Part shown: positions 26,650 through 36,211 of the stretch, piece after piece
How positions within the stretch are numbered: the stretch's first letter is position 1
Layout of the letters: every line of letters begins with the position of its first letter
Assembly: GCF_003812745.1 (NCBI RefSeq)
Contig: NZ_CP033831.1
Coordinates: 2,914,001 to 2,978,000, forward strand
Length of the DNA: 64,000 bases
Source: Serratia sp. FDAARGOS_506
Lineage (GTDB): Bacteria; Pseudomonadota; Gammaproteobacteria; Enterobacterales; Enterobacteriaceae
Reading direction: 5' to 3'
The notes under the pieces: generated by a model
Database searches by the model: none
The model's input: the letters and a program-made list of their open reading frames with translations, nothing else
What the model was told of the DNA's origin: nothing
Position numbers and translations under genes: made by a program

Positions 26650-29244
26650 ATGGCAAATCAACGAAAAGTAGCAGGCGGAACGACGCGGCTGACACAGCTG
26701 ATCCGAATTGCAATCATTGCCGCCAGTGCGCCGATGTTCTGGAGTGAAGCGGCGCTGGCAGAGTTTAACATGTCGTTTATTCACGGCGATGAAAACCTGA
26801 GCAACGCGGAAGCGGTCGCTCAGGGCGATGCTTTGCAACCGGGCGTTTACCCATTCGACATCTACGTCAACCTGACTCAGGTCGATCATAAGGATGTTAC
26901 TTTTCGTCAGGTTAAAGGCCAGACCGCGTCTCAACCTTGCCTGAAAGTTGAAGACCTGCGCAATTACGGCATCAAACTGCCGGAAACGCTGCAGGCTGGC
27001 AGCTGCGTTGATCTGCCTGCATTGGTTAAAGACGCCACCGTCAGCTATGACGCCGCGGTGCAGCAGATCAACATTTCCGTGCCTCAGACCATGATGGATC
27101 TGAGCGCCATCGGCGCGATCCCGCCAAGCATGTACGATGAAGGCATCAACGCGCTGTTCGCTAACTATAACTTCAACTACAACAAGAACAGCTATCGCAG
27201 AAGTGATGCTGATGACAGCGAGTACATGTTCCTCGCGTTGAACAGTGGTCTCAACCTGGGCAGATGGCGCCTGCGCAACAACTCCACCTGGGACAAACAG
27301 AGTGGCAGCAGCAGCAACTGGACCAACGTCTCTTCCTGGGCCGAGACCGACATCGTGCCATGGCGCAGCCGTTTGGTGATGGGGCAGGCGAGCACCAACA
27401 ACAGCGTGTTCAACAGTTTCCAGTTCCGTGGGGTACAACTCTCCAGCGTTGACGACATGCTGCCGGACAGCCTGCGCGGTTATGCGCCGGTAGTACGTGG
27501 CGTAGCGGCGACCAACGCCCGCGTCGAGATCCGTCAGAACGGTTACGTCATCTACAGCACCAACGTCGCGCCGGGTCCTTTCGAGATCCACGACGTTTAT
27601 CCGCATACCAACAACGGTGACCTGCAGGTGACCGTCAACGAGGCCGACGGTTCGCACAAAACGTTCAGCGTCGCCTATTCTTCCGTGGCCAACATGCTGC
27701 GCGAAGGCATTTGGAACTTCCAGTTGACCGCCGGTAAATACCACAACGGTAATGGCGGTTATCAGCCGAAGCTGATTCAGGGTACTGCGGCGTACGGCAT
27801 GAACTATGGCCTGACGCCGTTCGGCGGTGCCATCATCGCCGAGCACTACCGTTCCGCCGCCGTGGGTGTCGGTAAGAGCCTGGGATCATGGGGCGCTATC
27901 TCCGTAGACGGTTCGATCTCCGATACCGAACTGGCGAACGGCGATCGCAAGCAGGGGCAGAGCTTCCGTTTCCTGTACTCCAAGTCGCTCAACCAGATGG
28001 GCACCAACTTCCAGTTGGCGGGCTACCGCTATGCGACTTCCGGTTACTATGATCTCAGCGATGCGGTTCAGGAGCGTAACAGCTGGCGCAACGGTATTTA
28101 TGCCAATGATTACTGGGATCCGAACGATCTGCAGCCGGGCCAGCCTTCCTGGAGCAACAACCAGAAACGTACCCGATACACCGCGCGCTACGGCAACAAA
28201 CGCGAACGCGTCGAGCTGTCGCTCAGCCAGCAGCTGTGGGCGGGTGCCAGCCTGTACGCCAACGTAAGCCACCAGAACTACTGGGGCGTGTCCGGTAACG
28301 ATCGCACGATTCAATTGGGTTACAACGACGGCTTCAAGCGCATTTCCTACGGTGTTTACCTGCAGGATACGCGCGGCCAGTACGGCTATTCCGATCGCAG
28401 CGTGAACTTCACGATGTCGATCCCGTTGGATTGGGGCCAGAGCAACAACTCGACTACCGCCAACTTCAGCGCGGCGCACAGCAAACAGAGCGGCGACAGC
28501 TACTCGACCGGCATCAGCGGCACCATGCTGGACGACCGTCGCATGAACTACTCGGTTTCCACCGGGCATACGCAGTCCTCCGGTCAGAGCAGCAACCTGA
28601 ACCTGGGCTACAGCAGCAGCATCGGTAACATCGACGGCAGCTATGCCTACAGCTCGAAATACCGTCAGGAAGGGCTGGGCCTCTCCGGTGGCTTGCTGGT
28701 GCACTCCGGCGGCGCGACCTTGACGCAGCCGTTGCAGAACACCATCTTGCTGGTGGAAGCGAAAGACGCCAAAGGCGTACGTCTGGAAAACCAGCCGGGC
28801 GTAACCATCGATCGCTTCGGTTATGCAGTTGTGCCGTCGGCCAACCCGTACCGCTACAACTATGTGGCGCTGCGCACCGAAGATTTTGGCCCGGGCCTGG
28901 ATGTGCCGGTGGCCAGTAAGCAAGTGGTGCCTACCGAAAAATCGGTAGTGAAGGTGAGCTTCGATACCTTCAAGGGCGTCAGCCTGCTGATTCACGCTCG
29001 TCTGGGTGATAACGGTTATCCGGCTATCGGTGCCGGTGTGTTCAACGAGTCCGGCCGCAACAGCGGCACCGTGGGCCTGGAGGGCGCAACCTATGTTTCC
29101 GGCGTGAAAGCGGGTGAAAAACTGACGATCAAATGGGGCCCGAAAGCCGATCAACAATGCGTACTGCCGATTCCGGCGAACGTGGGCGACAAACAAGCGG
29201 CCATGGGATATCAGGAACTGACCCTGCAATGCCAAAAACTGTAA
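26650..29244 (+). CDS. fimD: Type 1 fimbrial outer-membrane usher (FimD family)
   Basis: 864 residues with a longish signal peptide ending near residue 37 (EAALA). The start of the N-terminal domain (EFNMSFIHGDENLS) binds chaperone-subunit complexes. A 24-strand pore with plug follows (GYAPVVRGVAATNARVEI, RNGYVIYSTNVAPGPFEI). The C-terminal domains end with the paired cysteines QQCVLPI and LQCQ. It secretes and polymerises the pilus. In the S. marcescens gene-order naming this would be fimC. Confidence 0.93.
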   Translation: MANQRKVAGGTTRLTQLIRIAIIAASAPMFWSEAALAEFNMSFIHGDENLSNAEAVAQGDALQPGVYPFDIYVNLTQVDHKDVTFRQVKGQTASQPCLKVEDLRNYGIKLPETLQAGSCVDLPALVKDATVSYDAAVQQINISVPQTMMDLSAIGAIPPSMYDEGINALFANYNFNYNKNSYRRSDADDSEYMFLALNSGLNLGRWRLRNNSTWDKQSGSSSNWTNVSSWAETDIVPWRSRLVMGQASTNNSVFNSFQFRGVQLSSVDDMLPDSLRGYAPVVRGVAATNARVEIRQNGYVIYSTNVAPGPFEIHDVYPHTNNGDLQVTVNEADGSHKTFSVAYSSVANMLREGIWNFQLTAGKYHNGNGGYQPKLIQGTAAYGMNYGLTPFGGAIIAEHYRSAAVGVGKSLGSWGAISVDGSISDTELANGDRKQGQSFRFLYSKSLNQMGTNFQLAGYRYATSGYYDLSDAVQERNSWRNGIYANDYWDPNDLQPGQPSWSNNQKRTRYTARYGNKRERVELSLSQQLWAGASLYANVSHQNYWGVSGNDRTIQLGYNDGFKRISYGVYLQDTRGQYGYSDRSVNFTMSIPLDWGQSNNSTTANFSAAHSKQSGDSYSTGISGTMLDDRRMNYSVSTGHTQSSGQSSNLNLGYSSSIGNIDGSYAYSSKYRQEGLGLSGGLLVHSGGATLTQPLQNTILLVEAKDAKGVRLENQPGVTIDRFGYAVVPSANPYRYNYVALRTEDFGPGLDVPVASKQVVPTEKSVVKVSFDTFKGVSLLIHARLGDNGYPAIGAGVFNESGRNSGTVGLEGATYVSGVKAGEKLTIKWGPKADQQCVLPIPANVGDKQAAMGYQELTLQCQKL

Positions 29245-29252
29245 GGTACACC

Positions 29253-30326
29253 ATGAACTTGAGCAAATTAGCACGTAACACACTTCTGTCGGTGGTGGGG
29301 CTGGCAGGGTTGGCGATGGCGCAACAGGCGGCGGCGATGCAATGCCGTTTCGGCAACTCGACGGGTTCAAAAAACCCGGTTGGCAGCGTGACGCAGGATA
29401 TCGATGTCGGCCGCCCGATCGTGCTGGCCGCTAGCGACTTCGTCAAAGGCAACCTGATTTGGCGTTCGCAGAACTTTACCTCCACCTTTACCTGCTGGGA
29501 TACGGATAACTACCCGCGCGGAGAGAATGCTTATATCTATTGGAACCCGCAGAACTCGTTCGGCGCACTGGATAAGTCGTTGGAGATTGGGGTATCGATC
29601 AACGGGCGTGATTATGATGCGATCAACCTGAAGCAAAGTTCCAACCGGCCGACAGGCCCTGATTTGGGGCCAGGTACCAAACCGGGCAGCAACAGAAGGA
29701 AAGCCGATCCTCAGGCGGTGACCGCTACCTATTCTGTGTATATCAAAGCCACCGGGGTGAAACCGCCGGCGGGTAACTTCCCGCCGTTGGCGCGTGCTTC
29801 GCTGTTCCAGATCGATGGTGAGTTGGGCCTGAACGCCACCAAAGACAGCAACTTTAACGCCTACATCAAAGGGTTGGATAAGATCCGCGTGATCCAGTGC
29901 AACCCGCAGATCACTGTATTGGCCAACAACGGCGCCAGCGTCGATTTCGGCGTGCTGACTACATCCAGCGCCAAAACCGGTACTATCGCCAAGCAGGTGC
30001 CGTTTGATATCAAGGCGACCTTGAGCGGCGGCGAATGTGCCGGCCAGTCTCTGCAGGCCAGTTTCAGCAGCACCAACGCCGATCCGTCAGACAACACGCA
30101 GATCCTGCCGACCACCAAACCGGGCGTGGCGATCTTCCTGACTCAGCAGCGCGACACCAATAAAACGCCGATCCCATTGCAAACCAACGTGGATTTCGGC
30201 GGCGTGCTGCAGGATAAGCAGAATGAAGTGAAAGAGACCTTTATCGCGAACCTGAAGTGGTTGACCAATACGCCGAAGACTGGGGTGTTCAACGCCACCG
30301 CCAACGTCGACGTCACCTTCAAATAA
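29253..30326 (+). CDS. Type 1 fimbrial tip adhesin (FimH-like two-domain subunit)
   Basis: 357 residues from ATG 29253, eight bases after the usher stop. A longer open frame upstream overlaps the usher and is not used. After a signal peptide (QQAAAMQC) comes a receptor-binding domain with cysteines at FGNSTG and TFTCWDTD. A Pro/Gly-rich segment follows near residue 145, then a C-terminal pilin domain (IQCNPQITVLANNGASVDFG) with a second Cys pair and a Phe-containing beta-zipper end (VDVTF). Length is larger than FimH (about 300). Receptor specificity cannot be read from the sequence. Last gene before a strong terminator. Confidence 0.87.
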   Translation: MNLSKLARNTLLSVVGLAGLAMAQQAAAMQCRFGNSTGSKNPVGSVTQDIDVGRPIVLAASDFVKGNLIWRSQNFTSTFTCWDTDNYPRGENAYIYWNPQNSFGALDKSLEIGVSINGRDYDAINLKQSSNRPTGPDLGPGTKPGSNRRKADPQAVTATYSVYIKATGVKPPAGNFPPLARASLFQIDGELGLNATKDSNFNAYIKGLDKIRVIQCNPQITVLANNGASVDFGVLTTSSAKTGTIAKQVPFDIKATLSGGECAGQSLQASFSSTNADPSDNTQILPTTKPGVAIFLTQQRDTNKTPIPLQTNVDFGGVLQDKQNEVKETFIANLKWLTNTPKTGVFNATANVDVTFK

Positions 30327-30343
30327 TCCGGTGTCGCTTCAAT

Positions 30344-30381
30344 AAAAAAGGGTTCAGTTCTCGCGAACTGAACCCTTTTTT
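30344..30381. terminator. Bidirectional terminator after the fimbrial operon
   Basis: An 11-base perfect stem GGGTTCAGTTC / GAACTGAACCC with a TCGC loop, flanked by A-run and T-run (AAAAAA, TTTTTT). It is a textbook intrinsic terminator in both directions, serving the fim operon and the convergent AraC-type gene. Confidence 0.93.
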
Positions 30382-30400
30382 GTGCCTTATACCGTGCTGA

Positions 30401-30859
30401 TTAACGCAGCCCCATCCAACTGGTGCAGACGCCTTCCGGCGGCTTGCCTGCATACCAACGAGGCAGCGTGGGGGCAGCGTGGCGTGGTTCGGCCTCCGCC
30501 TCTACCGGGTGCGCCGGCCACTCCGCGACGTCCCAGCGGGTGGTGCGGCGATACACCGCCGGGGTTTTGCCAAACTGTTTCTTGAAGGCGCGTGAGAATG
30601 AAGGCTGAGAGTCGAAATGGTATTGCAGGGCGATATCCAGGATCGGGCGCGGGGTGGAGCGTAGCGCCTGCGCCGCCTGCGAAAGGCGCCGCTCGCGGAT
30701 ATAGCTGCCGAGCGCGTGACCGGTGGTGCTGCGGAACATGCGCTGCAGGTGCCATTTGGAGTAGCCCGACTTGGCGGCGACGTTATCCAGCAGCAGCGGC
30801 TGGTCCAGATGAGTTTCAATCCAGTCTAGTAAATCGTGAATGATATTGACGCGATCCAT
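30401..30859 (-). CDS. AraC-family regulator of the MarA/SoxS/Rob type
   Basis: 152 residues. Two helix-turn-helix motifs fill residues 5-105 (LLLDNVAAKSGYSKWHLQRM and ILDIALQYHFDSQPSFSRAF), as in MarA, SoxS, RamA and the Rob N-terminus. About 45 extra residues follow that are not long enough for the Rob effector domain. Likely a stress or multidrug-efflux activator (family inference). The upstream region holds a perfect odd palindrome GTCACAGTGAC at 30892-30902 that could be an operator. Confidence 0.82.
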   Translation of the reverse strand: MDRVNIIHDLLDWIETHLDQPLLLDNVAAKSGYSKWHLQRMFRSTTGHALGSYIRERRLSQAAQALRSTPRPILDIALQYHFDSQPSFSRAFKKQFGKTPAVYRRTTRWDVAEWPAHPVEAEAEPRHAAPTLPRWYAGKPPEGVCTSWMGLR

Positions 30860-31020
30860 GGTTTAAGTTCTCCCGCAAAAACGACATTCAGGTCACAGTG
30901 ACTTAGCTTAATTATCCAAGAATATGCTTTGATAATAGGCGTGAGTGTGCCGTTACGCAAGGGTAAACCGGGGGTAAAAAGGTGGCCAAAAATGCTCTTT
31001 GAACGGCAGGGGGATAAAAG

Positions 31021-31045
31021 AAAGGCCGCATAAGGCGGCCTTTCT
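31021..31045 (-). terminator. Terminator of mqo
   Basis: Stem AAAGGCCGC / GCGGCCTTT around a short ATAA-type loop. Read on the minus strand it is followed by CTTTCTTTT. It lies 21 bases after the mqo stop. Confidence 0.85.
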
Positions 31046-31065
31046 AGCAGGAAATGAGTGGAAAA

Positions 31066-32646
31066 TCAGTTAGTTTCCGGCTTCACTTCAATGTAGTTCA
31101 GACCCAGTACGCTGCTGGTGTAACCGCGGATCTTGTTGGTCATCTCGATATCGCCGTTCAGCTTGTGGCCGTAAGACGGGATGATCTCTTTCAGCTTGCT
31201 CTGCCATTCCGGCGTCGCCACTTTGTCTTTGAACACGGTTTCCATCAGGTGCAGCATGATTGGCGCAGCGGTAGAAGCGCCCGGTGAAGCGCCCAGCAGA
31301 GCGGCGATGCTGCCGTCTTCAGAGCTGACGACTTCGGTGCCGAACTGCAGCACGCCGCCTTTATCCGCGTCTTTCTTGATGATCTGCACGCGCTGGCCTG
31401 CGGTCCACAGTTTCCAGTCTTCCTGCTTGGCGTCCGGGAAGTACTCTTTCAACGCGGCGAAGCGATCGTCGTCGTTCATCATCAACTGGCCGACCAGGTA
31501 TTTCACCAGATCGAAGTTATCCAGACCGACGTGGGTCATCGGCATCAGGTTCGAGGTGCTCAGCGAGTGCAGCAGATCGAACAGCGAACCGTTCTTCAGG
31601 AACTTGCTGGAGAAGGTGGCGAACGGCCCGAACAGCAGCACACGCTTGCCGTCCAGCATGCGGGTATCCAGGTGTGGCACGGACATCGGCGGCGAACCTA
31701 CGCTGGCCAGGCCATACACTTTTGCCAGATGCTGGTTGGCGATCTCTGGATTAGTGGTGACCAGGAACTGGCCGCCGACCGGGAAGCCGCCGTAACCGTC
31801 GGCTTCAGGGATGCCGGATTTCTGCAGCAGGGTCAGGGACGCGCCGCCGGCACCGATGAACACGAACTTGGCGTTAACGGTGGTTTCTTTACCGTCGCGG
31901 TTCAGATCGGCAACGGTCACGCTCCAGGTCTGGTCGGCGTTGCGCTTGATGTCGCGCACTTCGTGGCTCAGGTTCAGCTTGAACTTGTCGCTGGTGCTCA
32001 GTGCGTCAACCAACTGGTGGGTGATCACGCCGAAGTTAACGTCGGTACCCAGCGGCATGCGGGTCGCGGCGATTTTCTGCGCCGGATCGCGGCCGTTCAT
32101 CACCAGCGGCGCCCACTGTTTGATTTGCGCAGGATCTTCGGAGTATTCCATGCCGCGGAACAGGGTGCTGTGCTGCAGCGCCGCGTAGCGTTTACGCAGG
32201 AAGTTGACGTTGTCGTCACCCCACACGAAGCTCATGTGTGGCACGCTGTTAATGAAGGATTTCGGATCTTTCAGGACATCGTTCTTCACCTGATAAGACC
32301 AGAACTGGCGGGAGATTTCGAAAGACTCGTTGACCTTCACTGCCTTGCTGATGTCGATGGTGCCATCGGCTTTTTCCGGCGTGTAGTTCATTTCGCTGAA
32401 AGCGGAGTGGCCGGTACCGGCATTGTTCCAGCCGTTGGAGCTCTCTTCCGCCACGCCGTTCATGCGCTCGTACATGTCGATGGTCCAGGTCGGCTCCAGC
32501 TCATGCAGATAGGTACCCAAGGTGGCGCTCATGATGCCGCCGCCGATCAACACCACGTCGACGGTTTTATTCTTCTCTTCAGCCGCTGCCTGCTGCGTAA
32601 CGCTAAACAGGCTGAGACTGAAAATCAGGACGAGTAATTTTCTCAT
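31066..32646 (-). CDS. mqo: Malate:quinone oxidoreductase
   Basis: 526 residues. An N-terminal hydrophobic signal-like segment ([20 protein letters not shown]) is followed by the FAD motif [17 protein letters not shown] and NNAGTGHSA, closely matching E. coli Mqo (548 residues), which has the same odd leader. FAD-dependent, membrane-associated oxidation of malate to oxaloacetate with electrons passed to quinone in the TCA cycle. The C-terminus is shorter than the E. coli protein because the Pro/Lys tail is absent. Single-gene unit with its own terminator. Confidence 0.95.
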   Translation of the reverse strand: MRKLLVLIFSLSLFSVTQQAAAEEKNKTVDVVLIGGGIMSATLGTYLHELEPTWTIDMYERMNGVAEESSNGWNNAGTGHSAFSEMNYTPEKADGTIDISKAVKVNESFEISRQFWSYQVKNDVLKDPKSFINSVPHMSFVWGDDNVNFLRKRYAALQHSTLFRGMEYSEDPAQIKQWAPLVMNGRDPAQKIAATRMPLGTDVNFGVITHQLVDALSTSDKFKLNLSHEVRDIKRNADQTWSVTVADLNRDGKETTVNAKFVFIGAGGASLTLLQKSGIPEADGYGGFPVGGQFLVTTNPEIANQHLAKVYGLASVGSPPMSVPHLDTRMLDGKRVLLFGPFATFSSKFLKNGSLFDLLHSLSTSNLMPMTHVGLDNFDLVKYLVGQLMMNDDDRFAALKEYFPDAKQEDWKLWTAGQRVQIIKKDADKGGVLQFGTEVVSSEDGSIAALLGASPGASTAAPIMLHLMETVFKDKVATPEWQSKLKEIIPSYGHKLNGDIEMTNKIRGYTSSVLGLNYIEVKPETN

Positions 32647-33069
32647 TGAATTAAATCTCTTGTGTGTAAATTCTACTCATTGCAGGTGAAAGAATTTAGC
32701 GGGAGTTACCCTGGAAAATAATGAAGCCGACCGCCCGGCGTGAGCCGATAGGCAGCGATAATGCCTTTTTGTTAATAGGGTTTTTAACGAAAAGTGAACT
32801 ATTGCAGGCCGTCCGGGCGCAAATTGATCGGTTCACGTTACTGGCGGGGTATTATTGTTTGCGAGAATGTTAAAAACTACTTTTGTAACTAAAAAAAATG
32901 AATATAAGCAAAAATAGGCCGGTTGCTGTCGCAGGAATAAGCAGAGAGGGAAGAAAGTCCGTATAACCGCGTTATTTTCAGGGGTTAATTGTCGCGCAAT
33001 TAAACGTTATTTCGTTATCACACAATAATTGCGGTTAAATTGCAAATATACATCGGTAACCAATAATAA
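32647..33069. other. AT-rich gap holding the mqo promoter
   Basis: About 420 bases with no gene. The part next to mqo must carry its minus-strand promoter, but I could not pick unambiguous -35/-10 boxes. The 32870-33060 stretch is rich in A/T runs, and nothing else was recognised. Confidence 0.5.
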
Positions 33070-33093
33070 ATGGCTGCCGTTACGGGCAGCCAT
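33070..33093 (-). terminator. Terminator of phoA
   Basis: Nine-base perfect arms ATGGCTGCC / GGCAGCCAT with a six-base loop, starting 15 bases after the phoA stop and followed on the minus strand by TTATTATTGG. Confidence 0.8.
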
Positions 33094-33107
33094 GGTTCAC
33101 AAGGCGG

Positions 33108-34535
33108 TTACTTGATGCCCATCGCATCACGCATGGTGAAGAACAGATCGGTCTGATCGGTCAACCCCACTACGTTGGCGGCGTGCGGGCCGTAGGCCGC
33201 GACGCGCAGCTGAGTGCCGGTGTGCCCCTGCGATTCCTCTTCCGAGTTGCCGTAGCTCAGGGTCATCGGCGCGCCGTCTTTGGTGGTCAATGTCTGGGTC
33301 AGGCCCGGCGCTTTGGCGTCGGCGGCGACGATCTGGCTGGAGTGCGCGTGGTCGGCGGTGACGATCACCAGCGTGTTACCGTCGGCGCGGGCGAAGGCCA
33401 GCGATTTTTGCACCGCTTCGTCCAGATCGACGGTTTCACCAATCTGCCCGCATGGGTTGGCGGCGTGATCCTGCTTGTCGATCGACGCGCCCTCTACCTG
33501 CAGGAAGAAGCCGTTCGGGTTGTCTTTCAGCAGCGCGATCGCTTTTTCGGTCATTGCCGCCAGCGTTGGCGTGGCTGCGGTGCGCGCCGGGTTGTTTTCG
33601 CAGGTCACCGCCGGTTTGTCGAGGTTGCCGTGATAGCTGGCTTTCGGCCCCAGCCAGCGCACCGGCATATTGCCGTCGGCGAACAGGCCCAGTAACGGTT
33701 TTTGCTGATTGGCGAGGGTAACGGCCTGCAGTTCATCTGCGTTGCTCACCCACTGATAACCCTGAGCCGCTGCTTGATCCTTCAGCGATTTTCCTTGCCA
33801 TTCGCCGCTTTTCGCCAGTTGGTTAAAGGATTTCGCGCCGCCGCCCAGCGTGACGTCGGCGCGGGTTTTCAGCAGTTGCTCGGTGATGGAGCCGCGACCG
33901 CCGTTTTCCAGCGCGTTAGCGGCGCATTTCTCGCTGGTTTCCTCCGGGCCGTAGCATTTACGCGAGGTGACGTGCGACACCAACGCCGCCGGCGTGGCGT
34001 CCTGCAGTTCGGCGGTAGAAACGTTGCCGGTGGCCTTGCCGGCCGCCTTGGCGATCTCCAGCAGCGTTGGCTGGTCTTTGCCGTTCACGTCCACACCGAG
34101 CGCGCCGTTATAGGTTTTCACCCCGGTGGCCCAGGCGGTGGCGGAAGCGGCGGAGTCGGTCACGTAATCCGGCTTGTGGGTTTTCTTGTCCAGGGAGTAA
34201 TGGGTGTATTGCCCGGTCAGCGGCAGGGCATCGATGCCCTTGAAGTAACCGCCTGCGCCTTCGGCGTAGTTACGCGCGGCGGTGATCTCGGAATCCCCCA
34301 TGCCATCGCCGATCAGCAGGATCACGTTTTTCACCGTTTTGTCCGACAGCGACGCCTTTAGCGCGGTGGTCTGATCGCCGGCCAGGCGACGGGCGCCGCC
34401 CGGCTCGGTGAGGTTGCCGCGCGCGGCGCGCTCGGTCAGGCCATCGGCATTGGCTGAGGTTTCCGCCGCGATGGCGGAGGAACAGAGCAGGGCGGACAGC
34501 ACGGCGCCGGCGATCAGGGATACAGCAGGTTGCAT
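33108..34535 (-). CDS. phoA: Alkaline phosphatase PhoA
   Basis: 475 residues with a signal peptide ([10 protein letters not shown]). The catalytic Ser lies in [12 protein letters not shown]. Metal-binding stretches are [27 protein letters not shown] and TADHAHSS. Periplasmic phosphomonoesterase releasing inorganic phosphate under starvation. A near-perfect Pho box upstream places it in the PhoB regulon. Confidence 0.96.
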   Translation of the reverse strand: MQPAVSLIAGAVLSALLCSSAIAAETSANADGLTERAARGNLTEPGGARRLAGDQTTALKASLSDKTVKNVILLIGDGMGDSEITAARNYAEGAGGYFKGIDALPLTGQYTHYSLDKKTHKPDYVTDSAASATAWATGVKTYNGALGVDVNGKDQPTLLEIAKAAGKATGNVSTAELQDATPAALVSHVTSRKCYGPEETSEKCAANALENGGRGSITEQLLKTRADVTLGGGAKSFNQLAKSGEWQGKSLKDQAAAQGYQWVSNADELQAVTLANQQKPLLGLFADGNMPVRWLGPKASYHGNLDKPAVTCENNPARTAATPTLAAMTEKAIALLKDNPNGFFLQVEGASIDKQDHAANPCGQIGETVDLDEAVQKSLAFARADGNTLVIVTADHAHSSQIVAADAKAPGLTQTLTTKDGAPMTLSYGNSEEESQGHTGTQLRVAAYGPHAANVVGLTDQTDLFFTMRDAMGIK

Positions 34536-34609
34536 GGGGTAAGCTCCTTGTCGTAATACAACAATGTAAATAACATCAAATTGTTACGTAAGGAGAGTAG
34601 AGCAGAGGG

Positions 34610-34627
34610 ATGACAATTTTATGACAG
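34610..34627 (-). promoter_or_regulatory. Pho box upstream of phoA
   Basis: On the minus strand the 18 bases read CTGTCATAAAATTGTCAT, one mismatch from the PhoB consensus of two CTGTCAT repeats spaced by four A/T bases. It is about 75 bases before the phoA ATG. Confidence 0.9.
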
Positions 34628-34634
34628 CGAAAGA

Positions 34635-34658
34635 CGGGATGGCCCGGCGGCCACCCCG
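34635..34658 (-). terminator. Terminator of the glutathione transferase gene
   Basis: On the minus strand the stem CGGGGTGGCC / GGCCATCCCG (one G-T pair) with a four-base loop is followed by TCTTTC. It lies eight bases past the gene and directly against the phoA Pho box. Confidence 0.72.
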
Positions 34659-34665
34659 TTTGGCG

Positions 34666-35373
34666 TCAGGCCGCGCGCGCCGGGATAGCCAGCCCACGCT
34701 GCACCGCCGGCCGCGCCAGACCGCGCTCCAGCCACTGCGCGACGCGCGGGAAACTGTCGAACTCCACCAGCTCGCGCGCCTCATAAAAGCCGATCAGGTT
34801 ACGCACCCAGCCCAGCAGCGAGATATCGGCGATGGTGTAGTCCGCGCCCATGATCCAGTCGCGGCCTTCCAGGCGCGTTTCCAGCACGCCGAGCAGGCGT
34901 TTCGATTCGTTCTTGTAGCGCTCCAGCGGCCGTTTGTCTTCATACTCGCGCCCGGCGAATTTGTGGAAGAAACCGAGCTGGCCGAACATCGGGCCGACGG
35001 CGGCCATCTGGAAGAACACCCATTGAATGGTTTCGTAACGCTGAGCCGGGTCCTGCGGCAGGAAACGGCCGCTCTTTTCCGCCAGGTAGAGCAGAATGGC
35101 GCCGGATTCGAACAGCGGCAGCGGCCGGCCACCGGGGCCATCGGGATCGATGATCGCCGGGATCTTGCCGTTCGGGTTCAGCGCCAGAAATTCCGGCGTC
35201 CAGGTTTCGTTGTTGCCGATGTCGATCAGGTGCGCTTCATAGGGCAGACCGATCTCTTCCAGCATGATGGACACTTTGACGCCGTTCGGCGTCGGCAGAG
35301 AATAGAGCTGCAGCCGTTCCGGATGCTGAGCCGGCCAGCGTTTGACGATCGGGAATTGGGTGGAATCGAGCAT
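34666..35373 (-). CDS. Glutathione S-transferase family protein (YfcG/YghU-like disulfide reductase)
   Basis: 235 residues. The N-terminal thioredoxin-like domain has the nu-class motif YSLPTPNGVKVSIMLEE (the TxNG-type active site of YfcG), then NPNGKIPAI and the glutathione-contact FESGAILLYLAEK. The helical C-terminal domain is complete (WIMGADYTIADISLLGW). Likely a cytosolic glutathione-dependent disulfide-bond or peroxide reductase rather than a classical transferase (family inference). It stands alone with its own terminator. Confidence 0.87.
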   Translation of the reverse strand: MLDSTQFPIVKRWPAQHPERLQLYSLPTPNGVKVSIMLEEIGLPYEAHLIDIGNNETWTPEFLALNPNGKIPAIIDPDGPGGRPLPLFESGAILLYLAEKSGRFLPQDPAQRYETIQWVFFQMAAVGPMFGQLGFFHKFAGREYEDKRPLERYKNESKRLLGVLETRLEGRDWIMGADYTIADISLLGWVRNLIGFYEARELVEFDSFPRVAQWLERGLARPAVQRGLAIPARAA

Positions 35374-35447
35374 AGAAACTCCTCGGGTTGGCGGGGTTGC
35401 TTCAGCGTACCCCTTGAGTATTGCAGTAAAACTACCCCGCCGCCGGG

Positions 35448-36131
35448 TTACACCGTGAGCTCAAAATGTGCGGCCAGCGCTTTTTTGCCGCCGGGGGTCA
35501 GCTGCAGCTCGCGGCTGTCGAGCCGGCGGATGATCCAGCCGCGTTGGATAAAGGTGGCCAACAGCGCGGCGCCCAGCGCGCCGCCGAGGTGAGAGCGGCG
35601 TTCGCTCCAATCCAGGCAGCCGCAGGCGAAGCGGCGGCGGGTGGGGGCGGGGGAGCAATCGACGCCCAGCCGCGCCAGCGCGGCCTGGCCGACGTCGCTT
35701 AATCGGTAGTCTTCCTCACCGGTCAGCCAGTTCAGCGCATGCAGCCGATCGTGCAGCTTCACCGCAACCTCACCCGCCATATGGTCGTAGCAGGTGCGGA
35801 TATATTGCAGCGTGGTGGGCGTGCTGCTTTTCACCGACGGGCGCGGCACGCCCGCCAGCGCCATCAGGCCTTCCAGCGCTTCGGCCACCGGCTGGCCAGC
35901 CAGCTGAAAATAGCGGTAGCGCCCCTGTTTGACGCAGGCGATCAGCCGCTGCTCCAGCAGTTTCGCCAGATGCGCGCTGGCGGTGGACGGGGCGACCTCG
36001 ACCGCCGCGCTGAGCTCGGTGGCGGTGTAGGCGCGCCCGTCCATCAACAGGCACAGCATGCGCGCCCGGGTGCGGTCGGCGATGGCGGCGCTCAGCGCCG
36101 CTAAACGATCTTCAATGTCGATGTTATGCAT
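35448..36131 (-). CDS. ArsR-family winged-helix regulator with extended C-terminus
   Basis: 227 residues, about twice a minimal ArsR protein. Residues 5-95 form the HTH (YTATELSAAVEVAPSTASAH LAKLLEQ read across the helix). The C-terminal half carries the conserved CGCLDWSERRSHLGGALG stretch seen in this long ArsR subgroup. Cysteines there could sense metals or electrophiles, but the classical ArsR metal site is not evident. Divergent by about 80 bases from the P450/ABM operon, which it probably represses. Confidence 0.83.
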   Translation of the reverse strand: MHNIDIEDRLAALSAAIADRTRARMLCLLMDGRAYTATELSAAVEVAPSTASAHLAKLLEQRLIACVKQGRYRYFQLAGQPVAEALEGLMALAGVPRPSVKSSTPTTLQYIRTCYDHMAGEVAVKLHDRLHALNWLTGEEDYRLSDVGQAALARLGVDCSPAPTRRRFACGCLDWSERRSHLGGALGAALLATFIQRGWIIRRLDSRELQLTPGGKKALAAHFELTV

Positions 36132-36211
36132 ACTTCGAGGTTAGACGAAGTATGACTGTGCGTCTATCGCTAGCCTGTGGTTATCGCCATCTGGTACCGA
36201 GGGAGAAAACC

